From positions 606,122-670,121 of the forward strand of contig VWZX01010416.1 in NCBI GenBank assembly GCA_013399015.1: a stretch of DNA of 64,000 nt, written 5' to 3'. Shown here one piece after another: positions 34,601 to 45,354 of the stretch (positions are counted from its first letter, which is position 1; every line of letters starts with the position of its first letter). This stretch comes from Galbula dea. Its lineage: Eukaryota > Chordata > Aves > Piciformes > Galbulidae. The translations under genes were made by a program, and so were the position numbers. Under the pieces are notes generated by a model. The model did no database searches. It was not told where the DNA came from and worked only from the letters and a program-made list of their open reading frames with translations.

Positions 34601-37600
34601 GGACAAGCAGCCCCTTGGGTTTTTGTTGTACCTGCTCTTCGACAACCCTAAACTCTTTCTGCTGTGGGGAATTCTCTTAAAGAAAATTCATCAAGCTTCA
34701 GTTTCCTCAGCTCCAGCAGATTACCACAAAATGAAAAGGAGTGGTGTGGCTCCTTAAGGCATTTGGCTCACTTGTGCAATCTGCTGATTTACAGCTCCCA
34801 ATGCCTTTCTGTTCAACTGATCAGAGCCCCTGTCTGGCACTGATAATGGTGAATGCCATGGGCCATGGCAGACTTAAACAGGGACTGCTTCCTTTGTGTG
34901 CTGCATTTTAATCAGGATATACACTGAGAGTTCCATCTTTGCTCTGAAAACTAGCCCCTAAACATATATCCAGTCTTGTTAGGTAAGAGTGAGATCTTTT
35001 GTGAAAGGAGGCTGGAAAATAGAGCTAGGAGTTGACTGATTTGGATGAGGTTTCAATGTCAATTTTGCTTTAATAAGGAATTCAGTGTTACAGTCTTGAA
35101 ACTATAGTGGTAGGAGAGGCAAAGAATTTCTGTGATAAAAGAGAAGCATTTGGAGATATTTGCCTTTGCCTTTTAGTTTTGGATGTGTTTTTTCATAATT
35201 ATTTTTAATTAGTTATGCTCAAGACTTAAAACTTAGGACTGTTCTGTGGCTTAATACAGCTGGAATGTCACATTATCATCACATGGTAAGGCATGAAATT
35301 TATTTACTTTACATAAACAATCTCTGCTTAAAACAACTTGGTCCAAAACATTCTTTCCTAAATGGGCAGCATTATTTAGAATTCAGTATATCATTTTGTG
35401 TGACCAGCCTAAAAAAATGGCATCATTATTTGGCCATGACTAGTATTTACAGTAAACAAAATGTTTTTTAACAGAATGTAAGCAAACTATAAAGCAACTG
35501 CCAAGAGATGAAATCTAGTTGGGATGCAGCAGTTCAAAACAGGCTTTGTGTCTCAGGAATAAATGTGTAGGTTGCATATGCATATTTTAGGGGGAGGTTT
35601 AATAAGTTCAGTGTTTCAAGGAGTGAAGACAACATTCTAAACAGGAAAGCTACTTAAGCTGATTGTTACCAATTGCACTAATACTTTCCTTCCTGAAAAG
35701 AAAAACACTGATATACATCATGTCCATGACTCTGTCTGCTGCCCCAACTAAGAAGCAACAAGAGAGTATCACAGAAGATCAAATACATGCAACATTGAGG
35801 AAAAACTCTTTTCAGCCTGGATCCTGCAATAAAAGAAATACTTTCTTTTCTGTGGTGTTGCTCATCCTGCCAAGTGCATGGGCAGATATAATCATCCCTA
35901 TTAAGTTTAATTCTAAACATTCCTAACTTTCCTCTTGGTTTTGATACAAGTGACTGAAGTTTGCAGTCTTTGCAACAGCACTGGTGGCTTCCCAAGAGAC
36001 TAGGTCAGGGCTAAGGAGCTGGATTTTCATTTAACACACTTGAAATTACTAATGAAAGCAAAGGTGGAGAGATCAGGGACCAAGTAACACTGAGTTGCCA
36101 CTGGCCAATCCAGTTTTTTGAAGACTGATCCTATTTCAGAAACACTGCAAAATAGAGACAGCTCCTTAACAAGCAGAGGTCCTTCTCCAAACACATACAA
36201 TGGTAAGAATACAGTATTCCACAGTTTATCCCAATTTGTGTCTCTTTGGACTTTGTAGTGGGTCTTTGTGCACAAGATGCTGAATAGTAGGAGTCTGGAC
36301 TGCTGGTGGGTTGCTGTGAGTGAAGGTAAATCAGGTTGGTTTCTAGCAGTGTGTGGAATAAAAGGTGATGTTGCTTAGGCTAAATTTGGCCATATATCTT
36401 CTCTCATCCTGTGCAAGCCAGTCTTGTTTAGTTGGTAACCACACAAAGGCATTTCCAGGCTAGAAGAGGTAACAGAAACCACTTTTCCTAGTACCCAAAC
36501 TCTGCAGCACTAGTGATTTGCCTAGGACAAGGGAGTCATCTTGTCTGCTGACAGGTACAGGAGCTGGGGGACAGGCTTCAGTTTGACCCCAAATCCATGC
36601 TCTGCACCTTAAGAGTGGGTGTTCTACCATACAACCTGGGCCTGGGGTCACCAGCATGAGCAGCTTTTTTGGGTGGAAGGAAGGGGGCAAATGACAAACC
36701 TCTCCAATGATTTACCATCCTCTGCTATGTAGATGAAATATGAAGCTATTAGGTTGGGTGGCAGATACAGAAATGCACATGAGACATATGACTATAGGCC
36801 TTAGACATATCTACATATAGAACTGTCAGCCTGCATTTTATATCTAGGTGTCAGCCACATTTATGCATGAATCTCATGCTTGTGTTTATACTCCCTTTTC
36901 TTGTGTACCTTTCCTAGTCATTTTTAATTGTAGTGGATCTAGACTTTAGAGTATTAAGCTTGATGAGAAACTGAAAAGAATTGTAGTGCTTTTAACAGCT
37001 ACATGGAGCAACTCCTACCTGAGAATAACTACTGCTCTCTCATATGAATAGAATTATTTGGAACAACAAAAAAAAAAAAAGAGAAAGAAAGAAAAGAAAC
37101 ATTAGTTTGAACTCACTTAGTAGCAATTATATGTTTAAGAGGTGTAAATAACTTGCTATCCAGCCATTACAAATATCCAGGTGCTCTGTATGTGCTGATG
37201 ACAACAAAATGGAAAAGAAAGACTGTAATAATTCTGACTGGTTTTCTCTGCAGAAGATATTGATTATTTGTGTGTGGTGAGAGATTTGGAAAATTCAATT
37301 AAAGGAGTTGTGCAAAGGTTTCATAAATTTTCCTGGTACAGCGTGTACACAGACATTGTTGCCTATTAAATCAATGCAGCACTTCACAATATATTTTCTT
37401 TGAAACATAAAAATAAATAACATTTAAACAGTTCTGCTTACTACAGAAACAAATTTTATTTTCTGTGAAGCATTTAGTCATGTGCTATCACTGACTCACA
37501 CACATTTGCCAGCTGTAACAAATTTTATAGAGGTTTTCTCCAGAGACATAGCTCATATACTATGAATTTTTAAATGAGCAAATGGTGAAGAAGGGATGTC

Positions 37601-39604
37601 AGCAATATAAAAATTGATCAGTTAAAAGATAAAAGCATAAGTAAAGAGATTTGTATGGTAGTCTTAATAGGTTTTATTAAATAAAAATACTATAAAAAGA
37701 CAGTAATGAATAGACTGAAGGTTTTAACTGTGGTTGAGGGGGAGAAAAATTATTCTGGCACATTTGGGAGAAGATTGGTTTTGTATCACCTGACAGGTGA
37801 ACATTTTTTTTCTCTCTGCTTTTTAGATCTGTAAATGTTTTAGAGCACTCAAACTTGGGAAGGAATGGCAGTGGATGTAGGAGGGGAGAAGAAACTTGGG
37901 ATGACTCCTGTCCTTTAAAAGCTTCTGTGGGCCAGGGCAAGGAGACACAAGGGCAAAGGGCAGCAAGGCTTCCAGCAACCCACCCGTGCAGGGCTGAGGC
38001 TTCTGGTGACTCCAGCTGCTGCCTCATCCTATAGAATCCTAGAATGGGCAGAGTTGGAAGGGACCTTAAAGATCATCCAGTTCCAACCCCCNTCTGATCA
38101 TTCTCCTGGCCCTTCTCTGGCCTCACTCCAGCACCCCCATATCCCTCTTGTAACAGGGGCTCCAGAACTGGATGCAATACCCTGTGCAACCCCAAGTCCT
38201 TAAGCAGAGGAGAAAGGGAGCAAGGGCAGGCTGGCCCTGCACCTAGCCTAGATGTCTTTCCTGTGGCCTCCACAGATCTCTTCCTTTCATAGAATCCTTA
38301 AGGTTGGAAAAGACTCCTAAGATCATTGAGTCCAACTGTTTCCCTGCTGCTCTGGTCACAGTAGACTTTTCTGTGGAAGATTTGCTAATGTTCTCTTTGC
38401 TTTTATGTAGTTTAACTTACTTAGGAGTTCTGCATAGAAAAACAGCAAGAGAGAAGAAAGGTTGTTAGGGCTTTGTTGGTTTTTTTTAAGAGTTACTCAT
38501 TATCTTCATTAGCTCATAGACTAAACCAACCCAAAACTAAAAAAGCTTAAAGTACTGGAGCAAGCATTGTAAAGTTTTGGAGCATGACAACCTGGGCCAT
38601 TGTCTCACCCCCTTCAGCATAAAAATATCTTCCTTGTATCTAGTCTAAATCTCCTCTTTTAGTTTCAAACCATCACCCCTTGTCCTGTCCCAACAAGCCC
38701 TGCTAAAAGTTCTGTCCCCATCTTTCTTTTAAGGCCCTTGAAGTACTGAAAGGCTGCAAGAAGGTATCCCTGAAGCCTTCTCCAGGCTGAACAAGACTCA
38801 GTCCTTTCCTCACTGTAGGAGTCTTTTAAGGAACAAGTCACTATAAATATCTGCTGCTTGTTCTTGGGGTTTTTTTTAATATGAAGCAAATAATTCTGAA
38901 TTCTCTCTTGACCCTTTGGTGGTGGTGGTGGAATCAAAGTGCAGTATAAACCATCAGCAGACACTCAGGGTACTGAGACCAGAGCTGATCATCTGCTGCA
39001 GAAAGCCATTCAGCAGCACTGGCACTCAGCAGCACCTGCTTCAGACCCTTTCCCCTCATGTTCTCATTCCTCAAGTTCCTTTCTACCCCTACACACTTTT
39101 CCTCTCCTCCTTCCAGCCATCTGCTCAGCCCTTCACCCCAATCCCTGTTCTCCTTGGGTACAGGGCTCAGGTGTGGTTGCCTCAGAAGACTCAGGGAATG
39201 GTTGTTCCTCTCATACAAGCCTTGATTGGAATCTGCTGATATGGTCCTCATGGATTTTTATGTATTCTTGTATTATTAACAACAAAAAAGAAGGGCCAGC
39301 TTCTAATACTCCTAACACATCCTGTTCTGCTGTCATTGTTGGCAATGACATAGCATGTGTGCCTACACGCTCACATGTAATTAAGAGTATCTCCTAAATT
39401 ACTGTTGAGACACAGGAACTGTGTGAAGTCCAAGAGGTTCTGTTAACCACTGCAGTAACTTCTTTAACTCATTTTGGGGGTGGGATTTTCACCAGTTCTG
39501 CAGACTATCACCATTGCTGTGCTTATCAAAATGACCTCTCCTCCTCTACAGAGTATGTGCAGACTGGCAGCAGCTCTGCGTTCCTACAGTCACTCCTCAA
39601 CTGA
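19649..39604 (+). CDS. ITGB3BP: ITGB3BP, centromere protein R (CENP-R / NRIF3 / beta3-endonexin)
   Basis: Eight coding exons join in frame to 181 residues (human 177): 19649-19653, 23386-23428, 26380-26518, 28133-28205, 30613-30691, 31767-31860, 33786-33845 and 39552-39604. CENP-R belongs to the CENP-O/P/Q/U/R part of the constitutive centromere network and is also known as a nuclear-receptor co-regulator and an integrin beta3 tail binder. Support comes from VKRTLKLD at the start, YSPTTGT near residues 33-39, EFMELQSKV and ALEGSKELEN in the central predicted coiled coil, and the C-terminal FLQSLLN (human FLKAILN). Much of the rest has diverged, as expected for kinetochore proteins. It is head to head with EFCAB7 and tail to tail with ALG6. 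Confidence 0.92.
19654..23385. other. ITGB3BP first intron
   Basis: Intron of 3.7 kb. It holds the plus-strand CR1 at about 19995-20466; nothing else recognised. Confidence 0.65.
19995..20466 (+). mobile_element. CR1 LINE 3' fragment
   Basis: Forward CR1: 'gggcaacgaagatggggaag', 'gaggaggctcaggggagacc', 'tgcaccggaggaggtttagg', ending 'gatgattttagaagtctttc'. It starts just outside the CpG island. Confidence 0.92.
23386..23428 (+). CDS. ITGB3BP: ITGB3BP coding exon 2
   Basis: It codes residues 2-16 (SVKRTLKLDPVKKDS) between acceptor TTTTCTCTTGCAG and donor AGT/GTAAGT. Human has LKLDGLLEENS here, so the LXXLL of human is absent. Confidence 0.9.
23429..26379. other. ITGB3BP intron 2
   Basis: Intron of 3 kb with a long poly-T (about 24310-24335). 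The stretch 23690-23990 has the look of conserved non-coding DNA (see findings). No transposon recognised. Confidence 0.55.
24310..24335. repeat. Poly-T tract
   Basis: An uninterrupted T run of about 26 bases seen directly. Confidence 0.9.
26380..26518 (+). CDS. ITGB3BP: ITGB3BP coding exon 3
   Basis: It codes residues 17-62, with KTRKQNLSSYSPTTGTRQMS matching the human KITRKKSVITYSPTTGTCQMS region. The acceptor GTATTTTAG is good. The donor GATG/GTCAGA is weak but is the only one giving the right phase for the next exon. Confidence 0.87.
26660..26765 (+). mobile_element. CR1 3'-end fragment
   Basis: It reads 'tgtggtgctgatggccatgg', then 'gatgatcttagaggtctctt' and 'ccaaccttcatgattctgac'. It begins about 140 bases after ITGB3BP exon 3. 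Confidence 0.88.
27003..27395 (-). mobile_element. CR1 LINE fragment
   Basis: Reversed CR1: 'agaatcctagaatggtcaaa', 'cctggccttaaaagcttcca', 'cctcctcttctccaggctaa', 'ccctcagctgatcctcacaa'. Confidence 0.92.
28133..28205 (+). CDS. ITGB3BP: ITGB3BP coding exon 4
   Basis: It codes residues 63-86 (GGTELKDSESRLPRRGQPQI then EED). The acceptor is TACCTCCCAG and the donor GATGA/GTAAGT. This part is acidic and basic in turn and poorly conserved. Confidence 0.85.
28206..30612. other. ITGB3BP intron 4
   Basis: About 2.4 kb of AT-rich sequence with no repeat or exon that I recognise. Confidence 0.55.
30613..30691 (+). CDS. ITGB3BP: ITGB3BP coding exon 5, coiled coil
   Basis: It codes residues 87-113 (EFMELQSKVNSSLGRILKIR then ANLTSLK), aligned with human EFMMLLSKVEKLSEEIMEIM. 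Acceptor TTTTTGTGCAG, donor AAG/GTCTGG. Confidence 0.9.
30692..31766. other. ITGB3BP intron 5
   Basis: About 1.1 kb; nothing recognised beyond short T runs. Confidence 0.55.
31767..31860 (+). CDS. ITGB3BP: ITGB3BP coding exon 6
   Basis: It codes residues 114-144 (ALEGSKELENILGVSDSSCA, then EVQKTQEL). Human has ALEGSRELENLIGISCAS. Acceptor CTGTTTCAG, donor CTAA/GTAAGG. Confidence 0.93.
31861..33785. other. ITGB3BP intron 6
   Basis: About 1.9 kb. Open frames occur on both strands at 32819-33299 but overlap each other and show no known domain; I see no repeat. Confidence 0.5.
33786..33845 (+). CDS. ITGB3BP: ITGB3BP coding exon 7
   Basis: It codes residues 145-164 (MSQAAELQLLERNHGKLPSR), aligned with human MTKVNKQKLFEKSTGLPHK. 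The acceptor is CCTCACTAG and the donor CGAG/GTAAGA. Confidence 0.88.
34443..34480 (-). mobile_element. Short CR1 3'-end remnant
   Basis: It reads 'catagaatcattttggttgg' and then 'aagagatgtt', the reversed CR1 terminus; too short for family assignment. Confidence 0.6.
37070..37100. repeat. A-rich / GAAA simple repeat
   Basis: A run of about 13 A followed by 'gagaaagaaagaaaagaaac'. Confidence 0.85.
38034..38190 (-). mobile_element. CR1 fragment interrupted by one N
   Basis: The reversed 3' end 'atagaatcctagaatgggca' to 'ccagttccaaccccc' is followed by N (38092) and then the internal 'tctgatcattctcctggccc'. In the full copy near 9715-10330 these two parts are about 350 bases apart. Confidence 0.9.
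38288..38350 (-). mobile_element. CR1 3'-end fragment
   Basis: It reads 'catagaatccttaaggttgg', 'aaaagactcctaagatcatt' and 'gagtccaactgtttccctgc'. Confidence 0.85.
38575..38830 (-). mobile_element. CR1 LINE fragment, older family
   Basis: Reversed CR1 internal part: 'aaatatcttccttgtatcta', 'accccttgtcctgtcccaac', 'gccttctccaggctgaacaa'. It is more diverged than the other copies. Confidence 0.8.
39552..39604 (+). CDS. ITGB3BP: ITGB3BP last coding exon with stop
   Basis: It codes residues 165-181 (EYVQTGSSSAFLQSLLN) and TGA at 39602-39604. The tail aligns with human SYEFLKAILN. The acceptor is CTCCTCTACAG. A strong donor GAG/GTAAGC follows one base after the stop codon region. Confidence 0.9.
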
Positions 39605-41387
39605 GGTAAGCACCCACGGCTCTGCTCTGCACTGTCACCAGGACTGAGGTCCTGACCTGTAAACCACTGGCAGAGTGATCTAGGATGTAGACCTGCACTT
39701 AGGGCTATCAGAACTCAATGGGAAAACACTTATTACTCTGCAGGTGGTGTTTCTTGTTACTGGTTTGTTAAGCAAACACTGTCAGTTGCTAACTGGGTGT
39801 TTACTCAAGAGTGGCAATTCAGCTGTAATTCTGTGTAACAAAAGCAAGAAACTTTGGGTACTTCATATTATACCTTCATAAATGCCATGACTGATGCCCT
39901 GGAATTCACCAGGGAAGCTACTTTACTGCAAAGCTGCTGCGTGTACCCTTCTTGGCTGTGTGATTAATACCCAGGTAGACTCCTTGGCTCACTCCTGGCA
40001 GCCAGACCAGCTCAGCCAGCCAAGGGTCTCCAAGCAGTGTTCTTTTTCCAAGGCTGAAGGGCAGATGGTCCAGTTGAAGCAGCAGCAGCTCACTTCCAAC
40101 TACCCCATTCACCAGGAGCACCTGACCCTCCTGTCCCATCTTTGCTTGTGCCCCACCACCAGGCTGGGCTGGCTGCTGATCAAGCCACCACATCAAGTGC
40201 CCGAGCTTTCCCAGAGCAGAAAGCATGGAACAATATACTGACAGACACCTTAAGACATGGTTTATGGGGGTTTAAATTCCTCCTTAGCTTATTTGTCTTT
40301 GTTCCACTGTTCTAAGGAAAATCCTAGTTACCAACTGGCCTTATCACTGTAAATGAGCTGTAGATGAGCAAACTGGTTTCTCACATGTTTGAGGAAGTCT
40401 TGTGAAACAAAGAAGTCTCTAAAGATGAGAATACCTACAGATTATATCCATTGCCTCCATAGTGTGAGAACATTTCTCTGGACAGTTCAAGTATTCCAGT
40501 TCTCATAGTGAAGGAATATGGAAGAGTAGATCTAGAGGTTTTACAAGGTGTGTAACCAGTTCAACAGAATGCTGAGCTCAGACAGGTGCATTTTTGCATC
40601 CTGAGGTTAAATTTGGGTTGTAATCACAAAAAAAAAACAAAACTAAACTTCACACCCAACTTGTTTACAGGCTAATGTCACCCAAATACTTACTAGCTGC
40701 CCGTGCCAGTGACTCTTCCTACTCCTTACTCCTTCCAAAGCAGCTACCACATCAAAGGCAGAGGAATCATGGGATGGAAACCAGGGCAGGAGAGCACTAG
40801 CATCCTGGTCAGCAGCTCATTTTCCTCCCTCAGAGTCCTAGAGAATGCAGAGAGTGATAATTCCATGGGACAATAACCAGTTTAAGTCTTATTAGCTTGA
40901 CAACTACAAGGCTTCCATTCAGAGTTAGCTCAGAGAGCTCTACTAGTAGTTTATGTTCATGGGTAGTACCAGTCAGTGAATATTGAGTTTGTAACTTATG
41001 TCCAAAAAAAAAGACACATCTGTGTTTTCTGGTTGTCTTTGTCCCTTCCCAAGTGGAACCCACATTGCAAAACCTTTTGCTTTCTTCCTGTTGAGAAAAA
41101 TACAGCTGTGATTGATAGCTAACTGCTCTTTGAGCAACTGTTTCTCAATTTTTTTCTACAGATAAACTACATCATTTCCATTTCCTTCAACCATCATCAC
41201 ATGTTACTGCAGGCCCAGGGAGCCCATCTGTCACTCTGCCTTGCCTCAGGATGGATGTCTGTCTGTCTTTTTCCTGCAGTGAGGCTAGTGCTGGTCACAG
41301 GACAGCCTCAGAACACTGAGCAGATCACGAGTGATGATGCTGTTGTCTAATTGCTATTTATTTTAGTCATTCCTTGTCTCCCCACAG
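39605..41387. other. Region between ITGB3BP stop and proposed 3' UTR exon
   Basis: Likely a 3' UTR intron of 1.8 kb. I see no repeat; open frames at 39894-40241 (both strands overlapping) show no domain. Confidence 0.5.
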
Positions 41388-41720
41388 GCATTATGTGAAA
41401 AATGCATTCCACATCAACCCAAAGTTCTACATCTGCTTGACTGTACTTAAAAGGAGAGAAGAAATGGCTGTAAACCAATCTCCCCAACAAATACCAGTTG
41501 GGGATTGCTCATTGCTCTAGGCAGGTGCACATCTAGATAAAATTTCTGGCATCTATTTAAACTTAACAATGTGCACAAGCAGATAATCTCAATGTAAATA
41601 ATACAGCATGGTTGGCTTATGCAAGCCTGTGGACAAAATGCTGATTTAGGTTTGCTGCTGCATGGCAAAGAAACTCTAGTCTCTGTATCTTCTTTCTGCA
41701 AATAAATAGATAATTATGCT
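41388..41720 (+). other. ITGB3BP: Probable ITGB3BP 3' UTR exon
   Basis: The acceptor TTGTCTCCCCACAG ends at 41387. The stretch then runs to AATAAA at 41701, followed by the GT-rich 'gccttgtggttggggttttt'. With the donor just after the stop codon, this predicts a spliced 3' UTR. No transcript evidence is available. Confidence 0.55.
41701..41706 (+). terminator. Poly(A) signal AATAAA, ITGB3BP
   Basis: AATAAATAGATAA with a GT/T-rich element 15-40 bases downstream, the usual cleavage context. It is the first good signal after the proposed last exon. Confidence 0.6.
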
Positions 41721-41727
41721 GCCTTGT

Positions 41728-44700
41728 GGTTGGGGTTTTTTTAATGATTAAAACCCCCTTCATATTGAACCTCCCTCCAAGAGCTGGGAGAGAAGAAACC
41801 CTGTTAAAGAGGAACTTGAGGTCTTAGCCTCCAGTGGGAAATGGTTGCTTCCTGGGACAGTGGGTATATGGACATAGACTCATTAATCAACTCCTCCTCA
41901 ACGTGATCAAAATTCATTTATCTAGCTTTTTTGCAACAGCCTGCCTAAAAATTCACGACTTATCTAATGCTGATTGGGCTCAAAAGATGGAGGAAGCTTT
42001 GTTATGCAAGGGAGTATTCAGAGTGCTGAACATGGTCAGATTGTTTACAAACACAGTCCTGGAGGAAGCTTTGTTGTGCAAGGGAGTATTGAGAGTGCCG
42101 AGTGCCCAAGTACAAACAGTGTCCCCAGTTCTGGCTCCAACAGGCAGGGACATATCAACTGCAATGATGTCTCCTCTAAAGTCAACCCAAGACACACTAT
42201 ATGAAGGGATCTGCTTCAAGCCCACACAGCATTAAAACCCAAGGTTCAAATCACATTTGCTTTTGAGGGCAACAGTTTAGTTGTGGTGCTTGAGGATATA
42301 TGGGGTGAGTTGTGGTAAAACAGGTCCTTTTTCTTATCATTGTCTTTTTCAGAGACAGTCCAACACAAAGACACACATTTGAATGTCCTTTTTACCACTG
42401 CAAGTGCTGTGACTCAAAGAGACACACTTAAAACTCTACTGTGTGGTTAAAGATTGTGCATGCTCAGGCTGGGGGAGTTTTTAAGTAAGAAAAATGGGTT
42501 TGCACTATGCAGTCTGACTGGAGAAAATGTTAGTAATGGTTTGAAGGGAACTGTGCTGCTTACTCTGTTCCCCTTCTGCACCATTCCCCTTTAAGCTTCT
42601 TGTTTTATGTTCTGTACAAGCTTCACCAGCTGTTCTCTCTCTGTATGATACTGTAAGGTTGGGCTGAACCAGCAATAGTTTCTAGAATCTGATTGTAACT
42701 TTAGTAGCTGGAAATGAAATCATTATCGATCAGAAAAGAGCCTGGACATGAACTGTGGGCCAGGCTAAATCAAGCTGTTCTGGGTACCCTTAGAACAACA
42801 AAATGATACTTTTACACAACACAGCAGTTAAGGTGATGGTGGTGAACAAGTTACAGCAGTGACTTACACCATGGCAGTTCTTAAATACTAACAAATGTGG
42901 TATTTAATCATTTCTTAGGGAAACAGCAAGTCATATACTCGAGTTGTGCTGCAAATACTCCTCCTACATGCCTTAGCTATTTCAGCAGTTACTGTTGCTT
43001 TGACCTCTTGCTGTCCCAGGCTTTTGCCTTTCAGAAACAGCTGGGGCTGTTAAGAACCATTTCCAGTTCCACACAAGGTGGATCGGATGACTCTCACTTT
43101 ATCACCCCTGGAGGCCATCTCAAGGACAAAGAAAAAAGATACACTCAAAACTAATGTTTTTGTATGGGGGGAAGGATTGCACCAGCCATCTCCTCAGCAA
43201 CACAAGAGACCAAGCTCATTAGAACCTCAAGTCCTTCTGCATCCCTTTCAGGTTCATTTGTTGGAAGTAGATGTTCCTCAAGCTGTCTGGCAGCCTGCAC
43301 CCAGCCCTGCCTGGAGGGAACGCTGTGCCTTTCAGCTTCCAAGACAAAGATCCCTGTTTATTCATCCCCAGATACACATCGGTAGCACTCAGCCTACACT
43401 GCCAAGCTGTGGGCAGAGCTCCTGCATGCCAGGAGTAGTCACAGGAAAAAAAAAAAAAAAAGACTAAATAAATTCTAAATAGTTGTGAAAATATTTAAGT
43501 TTTGTTGCTCTGTAGTAAACTGTTCCAGTGGAGGTAGACTGCTAAACTGTACTCACCCTGATAAGGTTACAAGAGCATCTTTTTTGTCTTGGCTGCCATG
43601 GGTATAAAGTTGGCTGCAGTTACTTTTTCCACAACAAATAAAGCTGGAAAAAAAGGGAATAAATACATTCAGCCTGTAGCCACTTCCCTGACAGGATTCA
43701 TAACTGACACAGTTGGAAGTTCCCAGAACAGCTGATTCACACACTCACAGCCCATGCTGCCCAGACAGCCCCAGAATGTGCTAATGTCAGTGGTGGTTTG
43801 GTATGTGAAGAGCACAGTGAGGGCAGGGGAGAAGCCTTTCAACGGGGGTGGGTTTGCCTTTTTTAATAGATACATAAATAAATGAATATATATCATCACA
43901 GAAATTATCTAGTATATTTATATATAGTGTCTGAGCAGAATGAACAGAAAAAAATTAGCCTGGCTCCTATTTAAACTCTACTATCCTAAACTGCTTTATG
44001 ATTTATCTTCTCCCTCCATGCTTTCTTATGTATATAATTATTCAATCAATGAGTAGTCTCTGAACTGGAGGCTGCAGTGTGCAGAGGAAGAAACTGCAGA
44101 GTTTAGTTCTGTTTCCATCTGCAAATGACCATGCACTAAGGGCTGGGTTTACTGGGGCAGGGTTGTTGAGGTTTGTACCTGCTTTGCAAGTGGCACTGCA
44201 GTACCTCAGCTTCTATCTCAGTAGGACCAAGTTCTGTTGGTTTTTCAGTCCTGTTAGAAACAGTTGTTGAGAGTCTACAACAGCATGAAACCCAAACCCT
44301 AGTGGGTGACCTACAGCAAAGGAAGAATCATATCCCAAACTGCTGCATCCACAAGAACCTTCTCCTTTCCAACTGTCACCATCTCTGCTCCTGCTCCCAG
44401 GACTAACTGTGGCCACTGTGGCTTATGCTTTTCCTCAGCACTCTGAAAGCACTGGTAGTGCAGAAAATAACACAGTGCAAGAAAACCAAACACCTGTGGG
44501 TGAACTGAAGCTGCTACAAAACTTGGGTCCATCTCATGGCCAAGCATACAGGCCACCAGCCTGTGACACTGCTGGGAGGCTGATTTTGTCCCCTGCAATA
44601 TTAGCTGAAGAACTAAGGGTTCTTCTTAGATGGCAGCACCCATAGAATGGCTCACACTGATACACAACACCCTGATGAATGGCAGTGTGTTACATGGACA

Positions 44701-44885
44701 GAGACTGACTGCACAAGACAGTTCCTCTCATCAAACAATTCAGCCACCCCACTTAAAGAGCTACTAGTCAAGAGTTTCTACTTCACCTGCACTACTTCAC
44801 TTGCTTCTGCTTTTTCTGCAGGGACAGATGTACAGTTAATACCAAGGAAACTGTTTGTGGTTTGCTAACATAGCCAAGGGAATTA
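41728..44885. other. Intergenic stretch between convergent ITGB3BP and ALG6
   Basis: About 3 kb. It has a 72-base-period duplication (41989-42107) and a poly-A tract (about 43447-43460). Part of it could belong to a longer ALG6 3' UTR. No gene or transposon is recognised. Confidence 0.55.
41989..42107. repeat. Imperfect duplication, period 72 bases
   Basis: 'ggaggaagctttgttatgca' at 41989 and 'ggaggaagctttgttgtgca' at 42061 begin two copies of about 47 bases that differ at several positions; a unique 25-base spacer lies between. Confidence 0.85.
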
Positions 44886-44908
44886 AGCATTAATTCAAAA
44901 TTTGGTCC

Positions 44909-44914
44909 TTTATT
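44909..44914 (-). terminator. Candidate poly(A) signal AATAAA, ALG6
   Basis: The minus strand reads AATAAA about 245 bases after the ALG6 stop codon. It is the nearest canonical signal I saw; longer 3' ends are possible. Confidence 0.45.
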
Positions 44915-45156
44915 AGGTATTTGAAGTTTACAAATAGTAACAAAAGTATTACACTTCTGAAGAAAAGACACCAAATCACATTTCCAAGAGCTCTTCCAAA
45001 CAGTTCTCCTCTAGAACATATGCACAATGTGTTTCCTGATTTTCAGCAGGTTACAGGAATTCTGCTACCTCACAACCAGGTTTACCTGCAGACACAGCTC
45101 ACTGCAAATACTCTGTCCATCTCTTCACAGTTTAGTCTTTGATCTTCGTGGGTTAA

Positions 45157-45354
45157 TTAACTGATTTTCTTCTGACTTCTGCTATTCTTTGAGTCCCAAA
45201 GTATAACAACATTAAAGTACACCAAAAATAACAAGAAGTGGAAGCAGGAAATAACAGCCACAGAGAGAGGGAACAAGTCAGGTAAGCTCTGTGGAGGATG
45301 CACTGCAGCACTCACTAGGGACAGGACACCCATCAGCATTATGGAGAGGAGAAA
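45157..45354 (-). CDS. ALG6: ALG6 last coding exon with stop
   Basis: It codes residues 443-507 with two membrane helices (FLLSIMLMGVLSLVSAAV and FHFLLFLVYFNVVILW) and ends DSKNSRSQKKIS then TAA. The human C-terminus has the same QKKIS. Acceptor TTGTCTTCCAG. Confidence 0.96.
   Translation of the reverse strand, partial: FLLSIMLMGVLSLVSAAVHPPQSLPDLFPLSVAVISCFHFLLFLVYFNVVILWDSKNSRSQKKIS

Larger units (their letters stand above)
33846..39551. other. ITGB3BP intron 7, the largest
   Basis: Intron of 5.7 kb. CR1 pieces lie at about 34443-34480, 38034-38190, 38288-38350 and 38575-38830. There is an A-rich simple repeat at 37070-37100 and an assembly N at 38092. No gene is seen. Confidence 0.65.
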
